The notes beneath the pieces were generated by a model. The model ran no database searches. It saw only the letters and a list, made by a program, of their open reading frames with translations, and was not told where the DNA came from. From NCBI GenBank assembly GCA_963921825.1, contig OY997592.1, positions 56,936,336 to 57,000,335 on the forward strand: 64,000 nt of DNA. The letters are read 5' to 3'. Position numbers and translations under genes: made by a program. How positions within the stretch are numbered: position 1 is the stretch's first letter; the number at the start of each line of letters is the position of its first letter. This DNA is from Erodium maritimum (taxonomy: Eukaryota > Streptophyta > Magnoliopsida > Geraniales > Geraniaceae). Of the stretch, positions 46,890 to 58,700 are shown in pieces.

Positions 46890-47458
46890 GTGGTGGAGGT
46901 TAAATTTTAATCACTTTCTTATGAACGGTAGAGTATGGTTTGCCTTGAATAGGCTACATCATCTACTATTACATTTGTGGCTCAAAAGGATATCGCATCA
47001 AATATTTGAGAATTGAGAATGCATATTTATTATCTATTTAACTGACATTTTTTCGAGATAGGGATCCAAATTCATGTGCGGAAAACGTTTAGCAGCTTTC
47101 TAGAGAAGTTATGTTTACGAGGCCAATTAATTTTGAGTTGTCAAAACGATATCCATACGTAGACTGTTAATTAAATTCGCATTAATTAAGGAGATTCTAG
47201 TCTTGAGAAACTACGGCGGAGTTTAGGCAAGAATATATGACGTCTAACTCAAGGCAAAAAATTGATATGTTACTAATAATAGCTATTCTGTTTGGATGTG
47301 ATGAAAGTCAGGTTAAAATGGAAAGGATAGTAAAACAACATCGTATGAATTCACAAATGTCAAAGGATAAATTTAGTCTTTCAAGAAAGTCGATTCAATC
47401 ACATTTTCCTCCAGATTTCATAATTTAGACATTTATTTGTGTAGAATATTTGAAAGTT
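46890..47458. other. Stretch without recognised gene
   Basis: Noncoding, AT-rich, and nothing recognisable. It is the pre-insertion DNA between two LINE insertions. Confidence 0.5.
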
Positions 47459-47470
47459 ATTATATTGAAT

Positions 47471-48404
47471 TTTTTTTTTTGAAACGGATAACCGGAGAAT
47501 TTCATTAATACCAATAGGTAATCAAACAGGATGAGACGTGACCGCCTCGAATTCCAGATATATGTCGGAGCCGACTGTAGCAAGTCCGGCGCTCATGGAC
47601 CCATAATAATAGCCCACTTGAAATCGTGGGCACAAACTCAAGACAGCTCTTTACCATCGTCTCAAAACAACGAGACATAAAGTAAAAGGTCCTAAACAAA
47701 ATATGAAAGAAATTGTTCCAGAAATAAAGTAAATAACGAGAAAGCAGATAATAATACTGAGATGTTGTTGCAGGTTGCCCGGGACCTCCCAGCACTGGCT
47801 GTCCCGGGTCTGTAGGTATAGTCCGACATCGACTCCACCCACCCCTGTCGGGTCGGGTCATCCCTGCATTGGAGGCTTCCCTGCCTTCGTCTACTTCACC
47901 TGGTCCTCCTCCGTGATCATCAACGGGTGGTGAACGTTCCGGTAGATCTCGGCCTCTAGGGACTTCGATACGGCCACAGGGGCTGGAGAACTCGGTCGTG
48001 CGTGGGCCCATCGCCACGCTGGTGCATGACCACTGAGTGCATAAACGCACCGGAAGGGACCCGGACCCGATGAGACTCCGCCGGCGGCGAAGGCGCCCTA
48101 CCAGGGTGAGGGCCTTGTCCATTGGCGTGACGACGATAACGTGGAGGATACATCAACGAAAAATCAGCGATTGAGATCCGATTGAAAGAAGGTCCTTGGC
48201 GGCGAGGAGAGAGTAGCGGCGGCTCGAGGTCGGGGCTCGAGGTCGGCTGCGTGACAGCGATGGTGGTGAGGGGGTGAGAGATGGTGGTCGGCGAGAGCTA
48301 GCGACGGCGGCGGCGGAAAACCCTAAATAGGGTAGAATGGAACCTCACCTGGAGGTGTGTGGAGAGCTCGGTTACTCACAATCTTTTGTTAAGTTATGTG
48401 AAGG
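47471..48404 (-). mobile_element. 3' segment of the composite: LINE-like non-autonomous transcript
   Basis: Minus strand: begins with a leader containing TTTAGGGTTTTCCGCCGCCGCC, then a short ORF from 48156 (MYPPRYRRHANGQG, ORF1-like) and another from 48122 (205 codons, arginine- and proline-rich). The last 240 nt resemble a LINE 3' untranslated region and end in A11. No RT or endonuclease. It looks like its own polyadenylated transcript, which is why template jumping is a serious alternative to read-through. Confidence 0.6.
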
Positions 48405-48896
48405 TTTTTTTTTGATAAATGATGGTTTTATTCATAAGCTTTGGAATAATAGATTACAAAGTTGTGGGGAAAACGTTCCCAAATAACCTCCCAAAGACAA
48501 AAACAACCATAGCAATACGATAGAAAAAACAGAGACTACAACAATGATCAAAACCATTCAGGTGTCTCACCGAGACCAACGAACAATGCCTTAGGGTGAA
48601 CAGGTGGATCCTCTGGTCTCAGGGAGACTAAGTAATTCGTGCCCCTCCACTCCTTGAGTAGATCGGCCCTTAACGTTCCCTCGGATGAGCACTCGCCGGA
48701 CCTCAGTGAGAAACAAGCGAAACCTGAAAAAGGATGATCAGTCCTGTAATCCCTGCCAACCAAAACAACAAAAAACCAAGAGATAGAAGAACAAAAGCCA
48801 ACTTCGACTCCTCCAAGGCTGAAAATAAAGCACCAGTCCTCAAAGAATAGACCTCCTCCCACGAGGAGAAACAAGACAACTGTGAGGGGAGGCTAG

Positions 48897-51767
48897 CTAG
48901 GTGGACAAGCTAGACTCATCTAGTAAATCCCCCGACATTTTGCAGATACTATAACTATGAAGCTGAATCTTGGTGAAAACGGTATCAAAGGGTTCCAACT
49001 GTTGTCTAAAAACAGCAGAGTTGCGCTGAAGCCAAACATGCCAGAAACAGAGATACGCCACTTTGACCCATAATCTCCACCAGTGCCTTCTGCCCAAGCC
49101 TCTCCAAACTGACAACAGGGAAACACATTCAGCATGCATAACCCATACAATAGACCACCAATAATACACCTTACACCAAATTTTCCAAGAATAAGAACAG
49201 TGGAGAAAGAGGTGTGAGGAGTCCTCGAAAACTCTAGAGCAAAAACTGCACAACATGTCCTACAAAGAAATAGGGAGCTCGCGTTCCTCCAAGAAAGTCT
49301 TAGTTGGAACGGCATCATGAGCCATTAACCAAACCAAGGAGCTGTACTTGGGTGGCAGGTTCTTAACCCATAGAAAACCAACCCAAGAAACAGGTGCAGG
49401 ATCAGAATCAATAAGTAGTGAAAATGCAGCAGCAGTAGAGAAACATGCCTCCCTTTGTGACCAAATAACCTTGTCAGGTTCACCACATCTGACACAAACC
49501 GAGCTCAAAAGCTCCACCAACGAGGCTCATTCGTCCCATTCATAAGAGAAAAGAAAAACCTGACGATAAACAATGTCCCAAGTGTTATTGCGCCACATAT
49601 CACTGATACTTAACCATTTCCCCGAGAAAATGAGGTATAGCCGAGGGTAACAGAACCTAAGAGCCACCGGGCCCAACCAAGTGTCCTGCCAAAACCGAAT
49701 ACGGTCACCACATCCTAACCTCCAGTGTAAACTTTGATTCCCAAAGAGGTTCCTGAAAGATGGATCATCAAATAACGCCATAATATGGTTAAAAAGAAAA
49801 GAGGAACCTGGTTTATCGAGGGAGGTCAGATCCCACTCAGAAAAACTCCAACCATATTTAGCACAGAGAACCCGCTTCCAAAGAGAGTCTTTCTCAGCAT
49901 CAAAGCGCCAAAACCATTTGGCCAGCAGGCTATTATTAACCCTCTCCAAGCCTCGAATACCCAAACCACCTTCTTGCTTAGACCGACAAACAATAGACCA
50001 GCGCACCTTATAGAAGACCCGAGAATGAGCCCTGTTATGCCAAAGAAACCGGCGCCTCCAAGCCTCCAACTCCTTGATGACTCCCTTAGGGGGCCTAAAG
50101 AGAGAAATAAAGAAGATAGGCAAAGAACATAAGGTGGACTTGATCAAGACCAACCTGTCGGGCATGGTAAAATCCTTGGTCTTCCAGAGAGCTAGGGATT
50201 TCTTGAATTTCTGCACGACCGGTTCCCAAAAGGAGATGCGCCGGGGATTAGCCCACAGGCTAAAACCGAGGTACTTAAAAGGAAGTGATCCCACAAGGAA
50301 ACCCAAAGAAGAGGCGACTGAATCTGGAGTGAAGGACCGAGCATTTAAAATAATGGCAGTAGATTTGTCAAAATTGATCTTCAAACCTGAGCTGCGCTGG
50401 AAAGTGATGAGAGTGCTCTTAAGCCTCAATAGATCGTCTGCATAACCCTTTACAAAGAGCAGTGTATCATCTGCAAATTGTAGATGGGAAATGACCGGAC
50501 CAGATGACCCAACCTGAACCCCTGAAAATTCCCCTAGTCGGATGCCCTCTTCTACAATCTGATGTAGGCCTTCTGCTGCTATCAAAAAGATGAAAGGTGA
50601 AAGAGGACATCCTTTCCGGATTCCGTTTAGGATTGGAAAATCAACACTAGGAGAACCGTTCACAAGAACTGCTACTGACGCTCTGAAGCAAGAAGCCATC
50701 CAGGAGCGCCACTTGGATCCAAACTCCATAGCTTCCAACACTTCATCAATGTAATCCCAGTTTACCTTATCAAAGGCTTTCTCAAAGTCGAGTTTGAGGA
50801 CTATGACTTCCTCGTGGGAATGCCTTATCATATCGATAACCTCAGAGGCAATCAAGACCCCATCTACCAGCTGCCTGCGTGCTACAAAACCGGTCTGAGA
50901 ATCACTGATAATATCATTTAAAACCTGTCTGAGCCGGTTTGACAACACCTTAGCAAGTATTCTGTAAGGTCCTGTAATTGGACTGATAGGCCTGGAATCC
51001 TGGATTATGTCAGCATTGGCAACCTTAGGGATCAAAGTGAGAAATGTAGAATTAAGCCCCTTCCCTATGGTTCCAGAAGCATGGAAATCAGAAAAGAAAC
51101 GAAGCAAATCAACTTTGATGATATCCCAACAAGTTTTATAGAAAAGCATAGAGAAACTGTCAGGTCCAGGAGCTTTCTCAGAACCACAATCACATATAGC
51201 TGCATAAATCTCTTCGACCGAAAAAGGTTCTTCAAGGAAATAGGCTTGGAACCCAGTCAACCGTGAGAAGGGGAGCCTGGGAAGTGGTATTCTACTACCA
51301 GTGGGCCTATCAAACCGGAGCCTGAAGTGTTCAGCAGCATGATTCTTCAAGTCAGTCGGGTCAGAAAAGGAGTCTGAACCTGAACGAAAAAACAAAATCT
51401 TCTTTCTGGCATCCCTTAAATTTGCTATCTTGTGATAAAAACGGGAGCAGACATCCACTTGCTTGTGCCACTTTAACCTGGCCTTCTGACTCCAAATACG
51501 CGCGAGAGTCTTTTGCTTGCGAATCAAGGAAACCCGAAGTAAAGAACGAGAAATACATTCAGGTTCGGAAAGATCACGAGAGTCAAGAATCTCATCAAAA
51601 GAATTCAACTCCGTTTCCATGGCCTCAACCTCTCTATCAACACGGACAAAAACCTCAATGCTCCAACGATGCAAATCAAACCTCAATTTCTTAAGCTTGA
51701 ACCATAGCATGTAGCTAGCCAAGCCTTGGCAATTATAGGACTCCCAAAAAGCCCGAACATCTGCAAA
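48897..51767 (-). pseudogene. LINE ORF2 part 2: reverse transcriptase and zf-RVT
   Basis: The RT domain is intact over 731 codons (51722-49527). It includes APGPDSFSMLFYK, LIPKVANADIIQDSRPISP, QTGFVARRQLVDGVLIASE, VLKLDFEKAFDKVNWDY, RKGCPLSPFIF and the catalytic HLQFADDTLLF near 50470. Then come the thumb and a long connection domain. Two in-frame stops (about 49524-49526 and 49257-49259) separate the C-terminal zf-RVT region, which carries PPKYSSLVWLMAHDAVPTK, CVRCGE and CSFCSRVFEDSSHLFLHCSYSWKIW. A 7-A run near 51765 carries a one-base frame change between endonuclease linker and RT. This enzyme copies LINE RNA at the nicked target. Confidence 0.9.
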
Positions 51768-51819
51768 AAAAGTGCTTGTGTTCCACCCATGCGTTCAAGA
51801 AACGCATGGGCTTCAGCCC

Positions 51820-52524
51820 CTAGTTAACTGTGGACGAGCTCAAACAAATGGGACGGTGATCGGATAACGAGCGGGGGAGGCCAAACTGCTGCAACGAATC
51901 AAACAGAAGAAACACAGCAGGAGCGATCAGAAAACGGTCTAGGCGCGAGGCTTTCGAACCGCCCCCGTACCATGTAAACCTGGCTCCGGAAAGGTTAATG
52001 TCAACCAATTCCATCTCCTGAATGAAGTCCGAGAACAAAGCAGCATCCAACTGAGAGGTCGAAGTATTGCGACGTTCCTTTGAGTTAAGGACAGAATTGA
52101 AATCCCCACCCGTAATAAGTAGATCACCAAAAGAAGCTCTATCAAGAACAAGCAAATCCCAAAGAGAACGACGTCCAGTAATCGATGAAGGACCATAGAC
52201 ATTCAAGATAGTGAAAACAGAGCCTGAAGCAATCAGCGAACCCGACCAATGGAGAGCAGAACCAATCGGCCTCGAGGACGAGAAACTGAAGACTGCGGTC
52301 TTCCATGCCGAGAGAAGGCCCCACGAAGCACCCACAGCTGGGATGAAGCGATGCTCCCAGCCCAAATAAAGACCACATTCTCGGAGAAATATAGAAGAAA
52401 CAACCTCAACTTTTGTTTCCTGAAGCAGTACAAAATCAGGACGTTGTGCAAGAATAACGCGCCTGATGTCTCTCCTCTTATGAGAAGAGTTCGCTCCTCT
52501 TGCATTCCAGGAGAGGAGCTTCAT
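51820..52524 (-). pseudogene. LINE ORF2 part 1: apurinic-like endonuclease
   Basis: The first 234 codons of ORF2 start with the classic MKLLSWNARGAN 3 nt after the ORF1 stop. Catalytic-site motifs are intact: Asn in SWNARG, Glu in LLQETKVE, GDFN near 52095-52106, and SDH near the end (LSDHRPICL). A stop after STVN at 51820 cuts it from the RT part. This domain nicks the target DNA to prime reverse transcription. Confidence 0.88.
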
Positions 52525-52527
52525 CTC

Positions 52528-54138
52528 TCAATCCGAGCGAAGAGAGGTCGAGGAGGCTGCCCTGAAAAGCATACCTCCGCCAGTATCAATGGCCTGATCA
52601 GAAGAGTCTCGATCTTCAAGCAAAAGATGCCCTGAAATTTCCACCTCTAAATTCTCAAACTGGTCCTTTACATCACCACTGGCAGCTAAAGCTTTGAAAC
52701 CCAGTTTTTTGACATAGTTCCATCTACTATTGGAAGCGGGAGGGAGTTTCGAAGGTCCTGAGATGCGAAAAGACTTCGCAGAGGGACGAGATCGACGTTT
52801 TCCAGGCGTTGAAGACTTTGCTTGGGCCGCACGCAACACAGAGTCGACTGGTGTGGGCTGAGAATTGATCGGATTTATGAAGAGGCCCAAAGAGGACTCT
52901 GGGGTATTTTCTTGATCTCCGGCACCTAAAAATGAGTCCTCATAATTTTGGAAACCCTGATTGGATAATGGTGACCTATCCAATTCAAAATTTGAATCCG
53001 GAACTGGCGAAGAGAAGGCACGCGCCGGTGAAGTTGGGCTGGCCGGAGAGGACGGAATGTCCGAGCCATACGAGGAAGATGAAGGCGAGGGCGGGCGTGG
53101 CTTGGGCAGGGGCACCAGAGAAACAGATGTTGGATCTACCTGTAATTCAAAACAAGAATCATCCAAGCGAAATAATAGAGGACACACCTGCAAAAGGGTT
53201 TTGCGATGCAGAAGGATGAAGAAGCCCTCGTAATCCTTTCGCAGAACCTGAAGAACCGTGCCCAGGGCATTGCCAATTGACATGAAGTTTTCAAAGCTCC
53301 AGCCGTGGATGGGAAGGCCACAAACTGAGACCCATTGAAAAAAGCCCTCATGGGTAAAAAGCTCTCCCGAAGTGCGGACGATATCGAACCACGGTGCGAG
53401 TGAAGACCAATCCTTCTCTTGCTTGGAAGAGGAGATCATGAAAACTCGATGACAGAAGCTCTTCAGATCAAAATGAGTTAGACCCGCCGTCGCAACATTC
53501 TCGAACAGAGCCTCAGGAGTGGATGAAGTGTGTGCTACACCAATCGCACTTGCCATTACCAGAGATCGTAGACCTTCAACTTCTTTACCAGAGATCAGCG
53601 AGGAAGTGGCTTCAACTTTGGAGGCTGTTGCAGAGGGCTTCCATGTCGAACGGGAGCGACGCAAGGGATCCAACCAAGCCTGGACTACAAGTAATTTTCT
53701 TCCAGAGAAGCGTTTTCCATTAAGGGCATGTGACATCTTCAGGCAGTCTTCATGGGACTCGACATGGATGAAACAAAAAGGACGCCTCGATTCAATTGAG
53801 CGCTTGCTGAGGTAAATTCCTGTCACAGAGCCAAACTCAGAGAAAATCTTGAAGAGCCAAGGTCCCTTTGCTAGCTTTGGGAAGTTGCTAACGAAAAGCT
53901 TGCAGGGGTATTCAGCCCGGGGCTGAGATGTCGGCTGTCCAGGACGATCCGTTCCATTGGCTGACGAAGCTCGAACAGTGGCTTCGAATCTGGTGATCAG
54001 AGAGGCGACCCTAGGGTTCAGAACGTCGTGTCTGCCGCGATTCCTCAACGATAGAGTAGAGACAGAGCAACTCGAAACGGTGCTGGCTACCGGACTCCAA
54101 ACGCTAGAGTCATCGAAGCTAGATCTGGCGGCGACCAC
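52528..54138 (-). CDS. LINE ORF1, RRM-type RNA-binding protein (536 codons, uninterrupted)
   Basis: An uninterrupted frame. An RRM sits near residues 76-152: CKLFVSNFPK (RNP2-like) and RRPFCFIHV (RNP1-like), followed by KRFSGRKLLV. A second conserved block includes WVSVCGLPIHGWSFENF. Then comes a serine/proline-rich linker (about 350-400) and a C-terminal KKLGFKALAASGD helix region. No ATG is available at the start (the first codon is GTG at the element edge), so the N-terminus is truncated at insertion. It is homologous to the ORF1 at 44773-46257. It should be read as transposon protein, not a host gene. Confidence 0.85.
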   Translation of the reverse strand: MVAARSSFDDSSVWSPVASTVSSCSVSTLSLRNRGRHDVLNPRVASLITRFEATVRASSANGTDRPGQPTSQPRAEYPCKLFVSNFPKLAKGPWLFKIFSEFGSVTGIYLSKRSIESRRPFCFIHVESHEDCLKMSHALNGKRFSGRKLLVVQAWLDPLRRSRSTWKPSATASKVEATSSLISGKEVEGLRSLVMASAIGVAHTSSTPEALFENVATAGLTHFDLKSFCHRVFMISSSKQEKDWSSLAPWFDIVRTSGELFTHEGFFQWVSVCGLPIHGWSFENFMSIGNALGTVLQVLRKDYEGFFILLHRKTLLQVCPLLFRLDDSCFELQVDPTSVSLVPLPKPRPPSPSSSSYGSDIPSSPASPTSPARAFSSPVPDSNFELDRSPLSNQGFQNYEDSFLGAGDQENTPESSLGLFINPINSQPTPVDSVLRAAQAKSSTPGKRRSRPSAKSFRISGPSKLPPASNSRWNYVKKLGFKALAASGDVKDQFENLEVEISGHLLLEDRDSSDQAIDTGGGMLFRAASSTSLRSD

Positions 54139-54160
54139 TCTCAGAGGAATTATATTGAAT

Positions 54161-54465
54161 CTTTGTGACCAAGAATTTCACAAGTTATATAGTAGCAAAT
54201 TATAATTTGTTAGAATTGATATATTTGTTAGAATAAAACGGAGGAGCATCCGAATCCAGAGTAAAGGTTCTCTCGTGCGATAAAGTCGGACGTAGAGATT
54301 AGGGTTCCGCCTGTCAAGCGTGCGGATTTGTGCCGGCGATCTGTCCGGCTAGTGGGGCGAGTGTCGGCGTCGTGTCCGGCTGGATTGGGGTAGTAATGGT
54401 CGGTACAGGCGACTGGAATCGGGACGGGCTTGTTTTTGCATGCATCTGTTCGTAATCGCTAGAGG
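54161..54465. other. Flank and leader of the next LINE
   Basis: Short AT-rich target DNA, then from about 54240 a GC-rich leader that probably belongs to the LINE at 54.2-59.8 kb. No gene. Confidence 0.4.
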
Positions 54466-54699
54466 GTGCAGTGCGCAGGAGGTCGTGATCGGGTCGGAGT
54501 AGAGAGAGGGCGCAGACGGTGGTTTGTTTTTTCGGTTTGGGGATATTGCGACAGTTGTTGGTGGCTGGAACCGGTGCGTCTTGTACTGGTTTTGCGGGTG
54601 ATTTTTGTTTGTGTGCTTTTGTTTGGGTTCAATCACGTTGATGTACTTTAAGACCAGAGCAAAAAGATGGAGCCTTAAAGGTGAAAGTTTCATGTTAGG

Positions 54700-55766
54700 G
54701 TGAAGTGGATAATGGATAATCCTCTCAGGAACACATTGAAACTGTGGTTGGGGGAGAAGGAAACATCATGCTATGTCAGGTTACAGTATGAAAGGCTACC
54801 CGATTTCTGTTTCGGATGTGGAAGGATGGACATGGGGAAAATGATTGTGAGGATGAAGATCAGGATGATAATAAGAGGAAGAAAAGGTTTGTTGCTCATA
54901 TGAGAGCGGAAACACCAAGGGATAGGGGACTGGAATCATATCAACGGCCTTCGGAGTCTTGGGACTCGCAGGCGGGACCCAAAACCCTTGGAATGGAGAA
55001 TGTGAGTGTGTATCGTACAAAAGACCGAACGAGACGTTCAATATCACCTGTAGACTCATGGGTGCGTCCTGTTAGTGTGATGGTTAAGGGCGGGACAGAT
55101 CAGAGATAGGTCGGTAATGAGATGGGTGTGGAGGTCAGGGTCTCGGGCCAACATTCAGATCGTATGGTTACTGATGAGGACGTACTTGGACAGAAATGTA
55201 ATATTCAGGCTGGACGGGATGGGGGTGTGAGGTCTATTGTGCCTTCCACGGTACCATTACCAGGATTGGTGAGTGCTTTGTTCACTAAGATTGGAGATGG
55301 TAAGACAGGTCAGTCAATTATGGAGAAAGGTTCAGAATTAAGGGATGATGGGGATCAAACTGGGAGATCGGGTGTTTCGACAGTAAAAGACAAGGAACAT
55401 CATCGAGATTTGATGATCATTGATGAGGTTGGGAGTTCAGAGGAACAGGGCGTGATTGGAGACGTCGGGAAGGGGATAGAAAAGATGCAGGGACCGAACA
55501 AACCTCAGTTTGAGGATCGATCATACGTCAAGGTACCAAATACAGGAACGACTTTGAAAAAATGGAAGCACAGAGACAGAACACCAAGAGACGTTGTTGT
55601 TCAGGAGATTTCGGGATCACTGCCTGTGGTATTGGGTAAGAGGAAAGGGGAGGAAATGGAAACAACTGAGAAAGTTCTGAAGTCTGGGGAAGTGGCCCCT
55701 GCGACAGGTACAGAATCAGTTCATGTGTTGGCGAGGGTTGCTAAGCAACCCCGTCAAGACCAATGA
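54700..55766 (+). pseudogene. LINE ORF1, C-terminal part with zinc knuckle
   Basis: The first recognised coding part reads DNPLRNTLKLWLGEKE...VRLQYERLPDFCFGCGR, the conserved stretch before the CCHC knuckle in plant LINE ORF1. A frameshift near 54826 splits the knuckle (CFGCGR in one frame, GHGENDC in the next). After it comes a 300-codon low-complexity region with a stop near 55109. It then runs open from 55122 to the terminal AKQPRQDQ at 55766. The N-terminal DUF4283-like half is missing. Confidence 0.75.
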
Positions 55767-56515
55767 TAGCCTTGGCTTGGAACTGTCGGGGGCTTGGGAA
55801 CCCCGAGGCGAGACAGTTCCTAATAGGGTTAATAACCCGAAAGAAACCCAACATAGTGTTCTTGAGTGAGACGAAGTGCAAGGAGGAAGTTGTTCAAGGT
55901 ATACGTAGAAGTACAGGGATGGAAGGGGCTTTTGTGGTTGAGGCTAGAGGTGCAAGTGGAGGTATCGCTATGCTATGGAGAAATAAGGATGACGGTGAAC
56001 TCAAAAATTACTCGCATAACTATATTGATATGCTTTACAAGCTAGATGATGGTGATATTATTCGAGTAACAGGAATCTATAGTGAACCCCGACGGGATAG
56101 GAGACACTTGACTTGGGCTTTGATCAGAATGTTAGCCCAAAACCAGGTGAATCCTTGGTTCATGTTTGGTGATTTTAATAATATTTTGAGCCAGGAGGAT
56201 GTTCGTGGAGGAGATCAGTATCCAAGGTCGCTCCTAACAGGCTTTCGGGAGGCTCTTGAGGATAGCCAACTACAGGATGTAGATATATCTGGACACAGAT
56301 TCACATGGGAAATAGGGAGACACGGAATATATGGAATGGAGGAACAGTTGGACAGAGCAGTAATCAACAGAGGTTGGATGTTGAAATTCCCCAATACCAG
56401 ACTTCAACATAGAGGGTTGTCCACATCAGATCATGCACCCATTATTTTTTATGGGGAAAAGGAGAGGTTCACACGTGCGGAAAGAAGATTCAAATTCGAC
56501 CGACGTTGGGTGTGA
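55763..56515 (+). pseudogene. LINE ORF2: endonuclease domain
   Basis: Starts MIALAWNCRGLGN, overlapping the ORF1 stop by 4 nt. Endonuclease motifs are intact: WNCRG, FLSETK, GDFNN near 56169-56183, and SDHAP near 56428-56442. A frame change after FDRRWV at 56515 ends it; the linker resumes in another frame (56433-56717). Confidence 0.85.
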
Positions 56516-56519
56516 ACAA

Positions 56520-58700
56520 ATTCTGAAGTTAGTGTGGGCGAATTATCCCCACAAAAATTTAATTGACAAGGGTCGTATTGCAGCAGTTCAATTCAGAGTG
56601 TGGGCCAAGCAACATTTCAATAATCTGGACACGCAGATCAGAGAGTGTCAGGAGGAAATGGACAGGTTGGTGGGTCCGTGGGACCAGGGGCGGGCGCAGA
56701 ATTCAGGTACTCCGTAAAAAATTAGCTGAGTTGTTGCATATTAAAAATGTGATGTGGAAACAACGAGCCAAACAATTCTGGCATAAAGGTGGTGATTTAA
56801 ACACAAGATATTTTCAGGCAAAAACTAGAGCCAGACAGCGCCACAACAAGATCTCGAGGTTGAGGGATGAGAACGGTGAATTCAGGGAATGGGGAGTCGG
56901 ATTGGAACAGGTAATAAATCATTATTTCGCAGACCTGTTTAAATCCAATGGATCAGAGGGGGGGACATCTATGATTTGATCTCTCCAACCGTGACCGAGG
57001 CTCAGAATGTCGAGTTAATGAGACCAGTTACGTCGGAAGATGTGAGGAAATCGGTATTTAGCATGGAGGCGCTGAAAGCTCCAGGTCCCGATGGGTACAA
57101 CCCGGGATTCTATCACCATTATTGGGGTGTTGTAGGACAGCAGGTGGTCAACATGGTACAGGAAGTGTTCTGATCAGGTACATTGCCTAGCAGTTTGAAC
57201 GATACTAATCTAGTATTGATACCGAAGAAGAAGAAACCAGAAAGGATGATGGAGTTTCGGCCAATTGCTTTATGCAATGTGCTCTATAAGGTGGTGACGA
57301 AGGTGATTATAAACAGGATGAATGGGTCCTAACATCACTTAATTTCAGAGACTCAGAGTGCATTTGTGGAGGGGAAGGTAATTACAGACAACATCGTAGT
57401 GTCAGGGGAGGTTCTACATTATCTACAGAACCAAAAACAGGGAAGAAACGGAAAGATGGCCGTGAAAGTAGACATGAGCAAAGCATATGACCGAGTAGAG
57501 TGGAATTTTGTAGAGATGGTCATGTCTAAAATGGGGTTTTCAGAACGGTGGGTGAAGTTGCTTATGGTCTGTGTGAGGACTGCGAACCTATGGGTCACTG
57601 CAGAGGGACGTAGAATCGGCCCGTTGTCCCCAGAGAGGGGTATCATGCAATGGGATCCTCTCTCACCATACTTGTTTATTATTTGTGCAGAGGGTCTGTC
57701 CAGACTAATTGCCAAGGAGGAGGGAGCCCGTAGAATTCAGGGTATAAGCGTAGCTCGTCTGGCTCCGAGAGTGTCACACATGTTCTTTGCAGATGATAGT
57801 TTCCTATTCTCAAGAGCTACGGTACAAGAGGCAATGGCGTGGAAGAACGTCCTGCTTAGTTACGAGAGGGCGTCGGGACAGCTGGTCAACTTTGAAAAAT
57901 CTGCTATAATATTTAGTCCAAATACCTCTGACATTACATGACAATACATTATAGGTATTCTGGGGATGCAGGAGGTGCAGGATACGGGGACCTATCTGGG
58001 GCTGCCGTCTATATTACAGAGGAGCAGGTATTAAAGTTTGGTTTTCATTAAAAACCGAATTGTTAAACGTCTGCAGGGTTGGGATGAGCTATTGTTGAGC
58101 AAAGTGGGTAAGGAAGTCCTATTAAAATCAGTTGTACAGGCCCTTCCAACGTACACCATGGGAGTCTACCTGTTACCCCAGCAGTTGATACAGGAGATCG
58201 AAATGATTATGAATCGATATTGGTGGAGTCATGATGCTAGAACGGGTAAAGGAATCAAATGGAAGAGATGGGAGCTGATTTGTGATCATAAAGCTCAGGG
58301 TGGACTTGGCTTTAAACACCTTGCAGATTTTAATGTTTCTATGTTAGGCAAGCAAGGCTGGAGATTAATGCAACACCCGAATAGTTTGATGGCCCGTGTG
58401 TTAAAGGAAAAATATTATCCAACCACAATTTTTTTGGGAGCAAGTTTAAAGACTGGGTGCAGTTATGGATGGAAGAGTATAATGGCGGGATAGGAGGTGG
58501 TTCGTCGAGGGGCGCGGTTTAGGGTGAGGCCAAACTCAACTATCAGGGTGTCGGACCCAAGTTGGTACCCTTTAGACGATGTCACGGGCATTGAGGTGGG
58601 CGATGCTGTGGGAGCCTGGCCCGTGTCACGGCTGTTGAGGGACAATGGTAGAAGGTGGAATAGGGAAGTGGTGGAGGCACAACTGCCTGTAGTCTTTGCA
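56520..58700 (+). pseudogene. LINE ORF2: reverse transcriptase domain, broken
   Basis: Pieces in changing frames: FWHKGGDLNTRYFQAKTRAR (about 56777), MEALKAPGPDGYNPGFYHHYW (57062), then QSAFVEGKVITDNI (about 57355). Next VKVDMSKAYDRVEWNF, QWDPLSPYLFIICAEGLS (Gln-Trp where Gln-Gly is usual), and the catalytic MFFADDSFLFS near 57780-57812. The thumb and connection follow (58038-58493), with ALPTYTMGVYLLP and GGLGFKHLADFN. At least five breaks. Confidence 0.85.

Larger units (their letters stand above)
47471..54148 (-). mobile_element. Composite LINE insertion (6.68 kb) with two poly(A) tracts
   Basis: A perfect 12-bp duplication, ATTATATTGAAT, flanks the whole block at 47459-47470 and 54149-54160. 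On the minus strand the order is LINE body (54148-48414), poly(A) at 48413-48405, then a further 0.93 kb (48404-47481) ending in a second poly(A) at 47480-47471. I found no separate target duplication around the inner boundary. It therefore looks like one insertion event carrying a LINE plus extra 3' sequence, by 3' transduction or by template jumping. Confidence 0.75.
48405..54148 (-). mobile_element. L1-type LINE, nearly full length
   Basis: Minus strand: ORF1 with RRM (54138-52528), ORF2 endonuclease (52524-51820), RT and zf-RVT (51722-48897), and a 3' untranslated region ending TTTATCAAAAAAAAA. ORF1 is open to the element edge without an ATG, so the 5' end is slightly truncated. No RNase H domain follows the zinc finger. 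Damage is limited to about four lesions in ORF2, so this is the youngest LINE body in the window. Confidence 0.88.

Noticed and set aside
48393-54190. Separate target duplication for the inner LINE (AAGTTATGTGAAG against AAGTTATATAGTAG)
   Set aside because: The resemblance is weak and the right-hand copy lies beyond the perfect outer duplication, so it does not flank the LINE body.
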